Part shown: positions 57,462 through 64,000 of the stretch, one piece after another
How positions within the stretch are numbered: position 1 is the first letter of the stretch
How the letters are laid out: each line of letters begins with the position of its first letter
Assembly (NCBI GenBank): GCA_017999615.1
Contig: JAGNLM010000003.1
Location: 102,793 to 166,792 of the forward strand
Reading direction: 5' to 3'
DNA from: Gammaproteobacteria bacterium
Lineage (GTDB): Bacteria; Pseudomonadota; Gammaproteobacteria; JAABTG01
Length of the DNA: 64,000 nt
The notes under the pieces: model-generated
Told to the model about the DNA's origin: nothing
What the model saw: the letters and a program-made list of their open reading frames with translations, nothing else
The model's database searches: none
Made by a program: the position numbers and the translations under genes

Positions 57462-59167
57462 GTGTGCGGCGCAAGCCCCGCCTGATCGGCGAGATCCTGG
57501 TCGAGAAGGGGGTCGTCTCCCGCGACCAGGTCGCGATCGCCCTCACCGAGCAGAAGAAGACCGGGCAGCACCTGGGCAAGCTGCTGGTGCGCCTCGGCTT
57601 CGCCTCCGAGGCGATCATCCGCGAGGTGCTGGGCGGGGAGCTCGGCCAGCAGAGCATCGACCTGGCCAAGGTGGTCGTCGACCCCGAGGCGGTCAAGCTG
57701 GTCCCGAAGGACGTCGCCCGGCGCTACCACGTGCTCTGCATCTCCTTCGACTCCGCGGCCAACCGCGCCACGGTGGCGATGGCCGACACCTTCAACGTGG
57801 TCGCGCTCGACAAGATCCGCGCCCTGCTCGGTGTGGACGTGGAGATCCTCCCGTTCCTCGCCGGCGAGGCGGAGATCGACAAGACCATCGACCAGGTGTT
57901 CGGCTACGAGCTATCGGTCGACGGCATCCTGAAGGAAATCGAGACGGGCGAGGTCGACTACCAGAGCCTCGAAGGCGAAACCGACGAGTACAGCCAGCCG
58001 GTGGTGCGGCTGGTGAACGCGCTGCTCTCCGACGCGGTCAAGCGCGGGGCCTCGGACATCCACTTCGAGCCCGAGCAGGAGTTCCTGCGCATCCGCTACC
58101 GCATCGACGGCGTGCTGCGCCAGATCCGCAGCCTGCACCGCAACTACTGGGCCTCGCTCGCGGTGCGCCTGAAGGTGATGTCGCAGATGGACATCGCCGA
58201 GATGCGCGCGCCCCAGGACGGGCGCTTCTCGCTCTCGCTCTACGGACGCCCGATCGATTTCCGCGCCTCGGCGATGCCGACCACCCACGGCGAGAACATC
58301 GTGCTGCGCATCCTCGACCGGCAGAAGGGCATCGTGCCGCTCGAGGGCCTCGGGCTCTACGAGGACCAGCTCGACCTGCTGCGGATCATGCTGGCGCGCC
58401 CCGAGGGGATCCTGCTCGTCACCGGCCCGACCGGCAGCGGCAAGACCACCACGCTGTATTCGATGTTGATGCACCTGAACGACGAGACGGTCAACATCAT
58501 GACCCTCGAGGACCCGGTCGAGTACCCGGTCGCGATGATCCGCCAGACCTCGATCAACGAGGCGGTGAAGCTCGATTTCGCGAACGGCGTGCGCACCATG
58601 CTGCGCCAGGACCCGGACGTCATCCTGGTCGGCGAGATCCGCGACGAGGAGACGGCCGAGATGGCCTTCCGCGCGGCCATGACCGGCCACCAGGTGTTCT
58701 CGACCCTGCACACGAACTCCGCCGTCGGCGCCGTCTCGCGCCTGCTCGACATCGGCATCCGGCCCGAGATCATGGCCGGAAACATCATCGGCATCCTGGC
58801 CCAGCGGCTCGTGCGCAAGCTCTGCCCCAAGTGCCGCGAGCCCTACACGGCGAGCCGCGTGGAGCGCCAGCTGCTCGGCCTGCACGCGACCGAGGCCGCG
58901 CCGAAGCTCTACGGCGCCAAGGGCTGCACGGCCTGCGACTTCCAGGGCTACAAGGGCCGCCTCGCGCTGATGGAGGTGCTGCGGGTGGACGCCGAGCTCG
59001 ACGCCCAGATCGCGAGCGGCGCCAACACCCGCGAGCTGGCGAGGGCGGCGCAGGCCAAGGGCTTCCGCACGCTCGCCGACGACGGCGTGCGCCGGGTGCT
59101 GGAGGGGGTCACCTCGCTCGACGAGGTCTCCCGCGTGATCGACCTCACGGACCGGCTCGCCGGCTGA
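57458..59167 (+). CDS. mshE: Type IV pilus/T2SS assembly ATPase (MshE/PilB family)
   Basis: 569 residues. N-terminal GspE_N domain (1-150). ATPase with Walker A GPTGSGKTTTLYS, Asp box region IHFEPEQEFLRIRYRIDG, Walker B VILVGEIRDEETAEMAF, His box MTGHQVFSTLHTNSAVGA. Zinc module CPKC...CTACDFQGYKGR. It powers pilus extension. The start overlaps the MshN-like stop (ATGA). Confidence 0.95.
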   Translation: MSVRRKPRLIGEILVEKGVVSRDQVAIALTEQKKTGQHLGKLLVRLGFASEAIIREVLGGELGQQSIDLAKVVVDPEAVKLVPKDVARRYHVLCISFDSAANRATVAMADTFNVVALDKIRALLGVDVEILPFLAGEAEIDKTIDQVFGYELSVDGILKEIETGEVDYQSLEGETDEYSQPVVRLVNALLSDAVKRGASDIHFEPEQEFLRIRYRIDGVLRQIRSLHRNYWASLAVRLKVMSQMDIAEMRAPQDGRFSLSLYGRPIDFRASAMPTTHGENIVLRILDRQKGIVPLEGLGLYEDQLDLLRIMLARPEGILLVTGPTGSGKTTTLYSMLMHLNDETVNIMTLEDPVEYPVAMIRQTSINEAVKLDFANGVRTMLRQDPDVILVGEIRDEETAEMAFRAAMTGHQVFSTLHTNSAVGAVSRLLDIGIRPEIMAGNIIGILAQRLVRKLCPKCREPYTASRVERQLLGLHATEAAPKLYGAKGCTACDFQGYKGRLALMEVLRVDAELDAQIASGANTRELARAAQAKGFRTLADDGVRRVLEGVTSLDEVSRVIDLTDRLAG

Positions 59168-59173
59168 CGCGCC

Positions 59174-60379
59174 GTGGCGCAGTTCCAGTACAAGGCCATG
59201 GACCCCCGGGGCAAGCTCGTGACCGGGACCATGGAGGCGGCAAACGCCGCCGACCTCGAGCTGCGGCTCGGGCGCATGGCGCTCGACCTCATCCGCTCGA
59301 AGGAGGTGCAGCGCTCGATCCCGCGCTTCGGCACCCGCGCCATCAAGCGCCGCGACCTGATCACCTTCTGCCTGCACATGGAGCAGCTCACCTCCGCGGG
59401 CGTGCCCATCATCGAGGGGCTCGCGGACCTGCGCGACAGCATGGACCACCCGCGCTTTCGCGAGGTCATCACCGCGGTGATCGAATCGATCCAGGGCGGC
59501 GCGACGCTCTCGGATGCGATGGGGGCGTTCCCGCGGGTCTTCCCGGGGGTCATGCTGAGCCTCATCCGCGCCGGCGAGCAGACCGGGCGCCTCTCGGACG
59601 TGTTCAAGAACCTGACCGAGAACCTGAAGTGGCAGGACGAGCAGATGGCGATGACCCGCAAGCTGCTCACCTATCCCGCCATCGTCGGGGTGGTGGTCCT
59701 CGGCGTCATCTTCTTCCTGATGATCTACCTGGTGCCCCAGCTCCTGTCCTTCGTCACCGCGATGGGCAAGGAGATCCCGCTGCACACGAAGGCGCTCATC
59801 GCCGTCTCGAACGCCGTCGCCAAGTACTGGTACCTCTTGATTCTCGTCCCCGTGGCGCTCGTCGCCCTCGCGAGCTATCTCGCGCGGGTCAACCCGGGCG
59901 TGCGCGCGACGATCGACGACTGGAAGCTGCGCTTCTGGGTGATCGGGCCGATCCTGAAGAAGAGCCTGCTCGCCCGCTTCTCGAACTACTTCGCGCTGAT
60001 GTACGGGGCCGGCATCCCGGTGCTCGACTCGCTCAAGGTGAGCGAGTCCATCGTGGGCAACCGGGCGCTCGCCAACGCCATCGAGCGCGCGGGGCGCCAG
60101 ATCGGCGACGGGGCAAGCCTCTCCGGCGGCTTCGAGTCCGCCGGGGTGTTCCCGCCGCTCGTGCTGCGCATGCTGCGGGTGGGCGAGAGCACCGGGGCGC
60201 TCGAGGACGCGATGCGTCAGGTCAGCTACTTTTATAGCCGCGACGTGCGGGAGTCCGTCGACCGCCTGCAGTCGCTCATCGAGCCCACGATGACGCTGTT
60301 CCTGGGGGCGATACTCGCCTGGGTGATGTTCTCCGTGCTGGGTCCCATCTATGACCTCATCACTCAGATCAAGATTTAG
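59174..60379 (+). CDS. mshG: Inner-membrane platform protein (MshG/PilC/GspF family)
   Basis: 401 residues from a GTG at 59174. Two T2SSF domains (about 65-190 and 265-390), each followed by membrane helices. Motifs FCLHMEQLTSAGVPIIEGL and RFSNYFALMYGAGIPVLDSLKVSE. It anchors the MshE ATPase at the inner membrane. Overlaps the next gene by 29 bp. Confidence 0.94.
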   Translation: MAQFQYKAMDPRGKLVTGTMEAANAADLELRLGRMALDLIRSKEVQRSIPRFGTRAIKRRDLITFCLHMEQLTSAGVPIIEGLADLRDSMDHPRFREVITAVIESIQGGATLSDAMGAFPRVFPGVMLSLIRAGEQTGRLSDVFKNLTENLKWQDEQMAMTRKLLTYPAIVGVVVLGVIFFLMIYLVPQLLSFVTAMGKEIPLHTKALIAVSNAVAKYWYLLILVPVALVALASYLARVNPGVRATIDDWKLRFWVIGPILKKSLLARFSNYFALMYGAGIPVLDSLKVSESIVGNRALANAIERAGRQIGDGASLSGGFESAGVFPPLVLRMLRVGESTGALEDAMRQVSYFYSRDVRESVDRLQSLIEPTMTLFLGAILAWVMFSVLGPIYDLITQIKI

Positions 60380-61967
60380 CCGCGCGCCGCGGCGCTGCTT
60401 CTACCTCTCGGGCAGCCGCCTGACCGTCTACCAGTGGCGCCGGGGCACGCTGACCGACGCGCCGCTGTTCCAGCGCAGCGACGAGGGGCTAGCGGACTTC
60501 TCGACCTACCTGGACGACCAGGGGAACGTGCCCTCGTACATGCTCCTCGACCTCGTCGAGGAGGAGTACCGGCGGGACGCCATTCCCCACGTCTTCGGCG
60601 GCGACCGGCGCACCGTCATCAAGTACCGGGTGGAGCGCGCCTTCCGGGAGACGCCCTACTGGCACGGGCACATCCAGGGGCGCGAGCCCGAGGGCCGGCG
60701 CGACGACCGCCTGCTCATCAGCGCGGTGACGAACCCCGGGCTGGTCAAGCCCTGGGTCGAGCGCATCCAGGAGCACAAGGTGCCGCTCGCCGGCATCTAC
60801 TCGCTGCCGCTGGTGAGCGCCGCGGTGCTCCCGGTGATGGAGGCCACCCGCGGCGAGGTCCTGCTGGTGAGCCTGCAGAGCACGGGCAACTTGCGCCAGT
60901 CCTTCTTCGTCGACCGGGACCTGAAGCTCTCGCGCCTCGCCCACATGCCGCTGCTCGCCCCCGAAGGGGTGGTGGAAACCACCCTCGACGAGGTGGAGAA
61001 GCTGCGCCGCTACCTGAACAGCCTGCGCCTGCTGCGCCGGGACGCGGCGCTGCAGGTCTGCGTGCTGGCTCACGGCCCGGTGATGGAAGAGCTGCGCCGC
61101 CAGGCGGCCAGCAGCCCCACCACTGCGTATCACCTGGGGGACCTGGCGGACCTCGCGGACCGGATCGGGATGAGCCCGGCCTTCGTCACGCCCTACGCCG
61201 ACGCGGTGTTCGCGCACCTGCTGCTCTCGGCGCCGCCCGCGAACCACTACGCCCTGCCCGCCGAGACGCGCTACCACACGCTCTACCGGGCGCGCAACGC
61301 GCTGCGGGCCGGCAGTGTGGCGCTGCTCGTGGGGGGGCTCGTCGGCGGTGGGTTCGGCGTCACCGAGGGTCTGGTCCTGGAGCGCCGCGCGCTCGCCGCG
61401 GGGCAGCAGGCCGACTACTACCGGGTGCGCTACGAGGAGGCGCGGGGCGGGCTGCCGCCCTCGCCGGTGGAGGCGGCCGACCTGAAGGCGGCCGTGGAGA
61501 CGGCCGGCGCCCTGGACCGGGTCCGGGCCCTGCCCCTGCCCCTGCTCTCGGCCTTGAGCCAGTCGCTCGACGCCAACCCCGACCTGCAGGTGGAGAACCT
61601 CGAGTGGCGGGTCGACCCCAGTCCCGAGGCCGCGATGGGCTCCGGAACCGGGGGCCGCGCGTCGCCACCGCCCGGGCGGGGCGGGGCGGCCGGCGTGGGG
61701 CCCACCGAGGGCCTCTACCACCTGGTCCTGGTCAACGGCCGGGTGACCGTGCCCGAGGGTGACTTCCGCAGGGCGCTCGAGACCGTGCGCGCCTTCGCCG
61801 AGTCGCTGCGCACGCAGCCCGGGGTGCGCGACGTGAAGATCCTGACCCAGCCCCTCAACGTGAGCTCCACCGAGAGCCTGCGCGGCGACCTGCAGTCCCG
61901 GCAGGGCAGCGGAAAGCAGGACTTCTCGGTGCGGGTGGTGTTCCGGAAAGACGATGCGGCTGCCTGA
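60351..61967 (+). CDS. mshI: Fused PilM/PilN-like assembly protein (MshI equivalent)
   Basis: 538 residues. The N-terminal 300 residues resemble an actin-fold PilM-like domain (YLSGSRLTVYQWRRG, VLLVSLQSTGNLRQSFF). One membrane helix at about 322-345. The C-terminal periplasmic part (370-538) is PilN-like with a Gly/Pro-rich insertion. In MSHA systems MshI combines these roles. Overlaps mshG by 29 bp and the MshJ equivalent by 14 bp. Confidence 0.75.
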   Translation: MTSSLRSRFSRAPRRCFYLSGSRLTVYQWRRGTLTDAPLFQRSDEGLADFSTYLDDQGNVPSYMLLDLVEEEYRRDAIPHVFGGDRRTVIKYRVERAFRETPYWHGHIQGREPEGRRDDRLLISAVTNPGLVKPWVERIQEHKVPLAGIYSLPLVSAAVLPVMEATRGEVLLVSLQSTGNLRQSFFVDRDLKLSRLAHMPLLAPEGVVETTLDEVEKLRRYLNSLRLLRRDAALQVCVLAHGPVMEELRRQAASSPTTAYHLGDLADLADRIGMSPAFVTPYADAVFAHLLLSAPPANHYALPAETRYHTLYRARNALRAGSVALLVGGLVGGGFGVTEGLVLERRALAAGQQADYYRVRYEEARGGLPPSPVEAADLKAAVETAGALDRVRALPLPLLSALSQSLDANPDLQVENLEWRVDPSPEAAMGSGTGGRASPPPGRGGAAGVGPTEGLYHLVLVNGRVTVPEGDFRRALETVRAFAESLRTQPGVRDVKILTQPLNVSSTESLRGDLQSRQGSGKQDFSVRVVFRKDDAAA

Positions 61968-62571
61968 CGTCGACTGGTCGGTCCTGCGGGGGTCGCTCAT
62001 CCTGGCGGTGTTCGCGCTCGCCGCGAGCGCGGCCCTGGTGGGGGGCGGCCAGTGGTTCCACAAGGAGACGCAGGCCCGCTTCGACAAGGAGCAGCGGCGC
62101 TTCCAGACGAACAGCCGGCGCTACCTCGCGGTCGACGAGGAGGAGCGCCTGATCGCCACGCACCTCCCCAGCTACCGCAAGCTGGAGCAGTCCGGGGTCG
62201 TCGGCGAGGAACAGCGGCTCGCCTGGATCGAGACCCTGCGCGAAGTGAGCGCCTCCGTGCGCCTGCCTTCCATGCGCTACGAGATCCTGCCCCAGAAGGA
62301 GTACCTGCCGCCGGTCGCCGTTTCCACGGGGAGCCTGCGTGTGTACGCGAGCCCCATGCGGGTGCAGCTCGGGCTCCTGCACGAGGACGACCTGTTCCGG
62401 TTCCTGGACACCCTCGCCCAGCGCGCCCTCGGGAAGTTCAGCGTCGAGCGCTGCACGCTACGCCGCGCCGGGCCTGCGCTCCAGACCGACCCCGCCAAAC
62501 CCAACCTGGAGGCCGAGTGCGAGCTGCTCTGGCTCACCATCCGGCAGCCCGGCGAGGCCAAGGCGGGGTGA
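61954..62571 (+). CDS. mshJ: PilO-like assembly protein (MshJ equivalent)
   Basis: 205 residues. Short cytoplasmic N-terminus, one membrane helix at about 14-32 (LILAVFALAASAALVGGGQWF), a coiled coil (about 35-75), then a ferredoxin-like periplasmic domain. This is the PilO architecture. It should pair with the PilN-like part of the upstream protein. Named by position. Confidence 0.72.
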   Translation: MRLPDVDWSVLRGSLILAVFALAASAALVGGGQWFHKETQARFDKEQRRFQTNSRRYLAVDEEERLIATHLPSYRKLEQSGVVGEEQRLAWIETLREVSASVRLPSMRYEILPQKEYLPPVAVSTGSLRVYASPMRVQLGLLHEDDLFRFLDTLAQRALGKFSVERCTLRRAGPALQTDPAKPNLEAECELLWLTIRQPGEAKAG

Positions 62572-62609
62572 TGACGGGCGATGCGGCGGAGCGGTGAACC
62601 GGCGATGCG

Positions 62610-62641
62610 GCGATGCGGCAGTGCGGCGATGCGGCAGTGCG
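62610..62641 (+). repeat. 16-bp perfect tandem repeat between mshJ and mshK equivalents
   Basis: GCGATGCGGCAGTGCG occurs twice in succession (62610-62625, 62626-62641), inside a wider GCGGCGATG-rich array (about 62575-62650) in the 126-bp gap. Confidence 0.9.
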
Positions 62642-62697
62642 GCGATCTGGGAAGGCCGCCCGGCGTCCCCGGAGCTGAAGAAGGCGAGGTGCGCACC

Positions 62698-63285
62698 ATG
62701 CCACGATACGAGAGAGGTCCGAGCCCCGTGACGTCGCCCCTGCGCCGTTCCTTCGCCCTGGCGGTGGCCCTGGCTGCGCTGGGCGCACTGGGAGCGATCC
62801 CCGTGCAGGAGGCCGCGGCGCAGGCCCAGGCTTCGGCTCAGGGGCAGCCTCCGGCCCTGGCCACCGCGCTGCCCGGCAGGCTCTTTCTCACCCCCGCCGA
62901 GCGCGCGCACCTGGACGAGCTGCGGCGTGTCCGGCCCCAACAGGCGCGTCCGGCCCAGGTGGAGGAGGGGCGGGCCGGGACCACCCAGACCAGCATCGAC
63001 ATTCCGCCGCCGCCCCCGCCCGAGCCCTTCACGATGAACGGCCTGGTGGTCCGGTCGCGGGGTCCCAACACGGTCTGGGTCGATGGCCAGCCGGTCCTCA
63101 GCACCCAGGACACCGACAAGGGCGTGCGCATCGACACCCGCCGCACCAGTGCATCGGGCACCCCCGTGACCGTCCTCGAGAGCGGCCGCGCCGTGCGCCT
63201 GAAGCCCGGCCAGACCTACGTCCCGGACACCAATCGCCTCACCGAGCGCTACGAGGCGCCGCCCGCGCCAGAGCCCGGGCGCTGA
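62698..63285 (+). CDS. mshK: PilP/MshK-like periplasmic protein
   Basis: 195 residues from ATG 62698. Signal peptide near 15-40 (SFALAVALAALGALGAIPVQEAAA). A Pro-rich segment, then a small beta domain: FTMNGLVVRSRGPNTVWVDGQPVL. This matches MshK/PilP-like proteins, which link the inner-membrane complex to the secretin. Last plus-strand gene of the cluster. A GTG slightly upstream is an alternative. Confidence 0.7.
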   Translation: MPRYERGPSPVTSPLRRSFALAVALAALGALGAIPVQEAAAQAQASAQGQPPALATALPGRLFLTPAERAHLDELRRVRPQQARPAQVEEGRAGTTQTSIDIPPPPPPEPFTMNGLVVRSRGPNTVWVDGQPVLSTQDTDKGVRIDTRRTSASGTPVTVLESGRAVRLKPGQTYVPDTNRLTERYEAPPAPEPGR

Positions 63286-63453
63286 CACCCGGCCGGCTGG
63301 CTGAACGCGACGAACCCGACCACCGGCCGCTCGGGCCGGAATGTGGCCACGCGCCTATGCCACTGTCAGCCCGAAGCCATTCCCGTCATCGTTCTTGCGC
63401 TCGGGGAGTGAGGCCCTGCCAGTCTGACCGCTGTGGTCGGTGAGACGGGCGAC

Positions 63454-64000
63454 CTACAAGAGCGGCACGGCGAGGAAGGGGACAACTGTCGGTAGGTTGC
63501 CAGGGTCGAGCAGGTTGCCGCTGGTGTCGCAGCCCCTGATTTTCCCGGTGAGGAGATCGCCGTCGTCAAGTGCTCGGTCCACCCCTTTCGCAATATCCAG
63601 GGGTACGCCGGCGACCTCGATGATGTTATTCACGACCCGAGGATAGGTGGCCGCTGCGCTGAAGTGAGAGTCATCGAGTGCGATCAGGCGAATCGTCGCT
63701 TGAGAATCGCCATAGTTCTTGACCATCGGTGAACTGCGCTCTCGAGTCAACCCGGCGAAATGGAGGTGCAGTGGCGCACAGTAGACCTCCACGTCAGGGC
63801 GGAGCGCGTCACTGTTGTTGACCTCGATCTTTCCATTACCAGACCCTGCTCCGGTACTTGCCTTCGGAGCCCGCACCGAGCTGTTAGAACATTCGTCGGT
63901 CACCGCAATGTCGGCGATATCCTTGAACGCCTCTGGAATATCGCCCGGCAGGTAGTGGTAGCGATCCCTGAACTGAGCAGCGGCCGAGGAGAGATCCCTG
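63454..64000 (-). CDS. Pilin-like protein, C-terminal part (partial, 5' end outside window)
   Basis: The minus-strand frame is open from the window edge to a stop at 63454, about 182 codons. The visible start reads RDLSSAAAQFRDRYHYLPGDIPEAF. The AAQFRDRYxYLPGD pattern is typical just after the N-terminal helix of type IV pilin-like proteins. Two pairs of Cys (DECSN, EVYCAPL, IRGCDTSG) could form disulfides. G+C is visibly lower here than in the rest of the window. It lies convergent to the mshK equivalent with a 168-bp gap in which I see no gene. A minor pilin or MSHA-type pilin is probable. Confidence 0.7.
   Translation of the reverse strand, partial: RDLSSAAAQFRDRYHYLPGDIPEAFKDIADIAVTDECSNSSVRAPKASTGAGSGNGKIEVNNSDALRPDVEVYCAPLHLHFAGLTRERSSPMVKNYGDSQATIRLIALDDSHFSAAATYPRVVNNIIEVAGVPLDIAKGVDRALDDGDLLTGKIRGCDTSGNLLDPGNLPTVVPFLAVPLL

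Overview
The window is about 70% G+C and almost fully coding; no stretch over 300 bases lacks a gene. Gene order points to a gammaproteobacterium: a ZapB-like coil, zapA, 6S RNA and the 5-formyltetrahydrofolate cyclo-ligase gene lie in line, divergent from a UPF0149-pepP pair. It is an autotroph. A form I RuBisCO set (cbbL, cbbS, cbbQ, cbbO) faces a Calvin-cycle operon (tkt, gap, pgk, class II fba). No carboxysome genes are seen here. A Chromatiales/Ectothiorhodospiraceae-like or Acidiferrobacterales-like chemolithoautotroph would fit, but species is not determinable from this window.

Layout. 1-3142: three-gene minus-strand operon of coiled-coil/membrane proteins (DUF6384 type), cut by the window edge. 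3266-5693: MFS transporter, glycine-rich small protein, and an OmpA-family lipoprotein whose signal peptide carries an in-frame TAG. 5774-17687: one continuous minus-strand unit, livKHMGF followed 12 bp later by a six-subunit complex I-like/hydrogenase-4-like membrane complex (hyfBCEFGI order). Its large subunit has lost the Ni-Fe cysteine motifs, so it resembles an energy-converting hydrogenase-related (Ehr) complex and not a hydrogenase. 17733-23802: small membrane and envelope genes (XkdW-like protein, EamA transporter, zinc ribbon, CPBP protease, UbiA prenyltransferase, zinc metallopeptidase, cysteine-rich protein, Tat-type M48 lipoprotein). 23934-32891: sufE, a DksA with a histone-like tail, znuACB, bacterioferritin, tandem Usp, DUF47-Pit phosphate pair, corA.

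32888-41544: fau, 6S RNA, zapA and ZapB-like gene, then divergently UPF0149, pepP and, only 3 bp later, cbbLSQO. 41546-46962: fba, pgk, gap, tkt on the minus strand. 47170-50613: metK, ahcY, metF, the activated-methyl cycle. 50714-63285: a sigma-54 response regulator followed by an MSHA-like type IV pilus assembly operon (MshM, L, N, E, G, I, J, K equivalents). 63454-64000: a lower-GC partial pilin-like gene on the opposite strand.

The genes together describe CO2 fixation with RuBisCO activase, methyl-group recycling, metal and phosphate uptake, an ion-translocating complex of unknown electron chemistry, and surface pili. The least explained parts are the liv-Ehr transcription unit and the DUF6384 operon.
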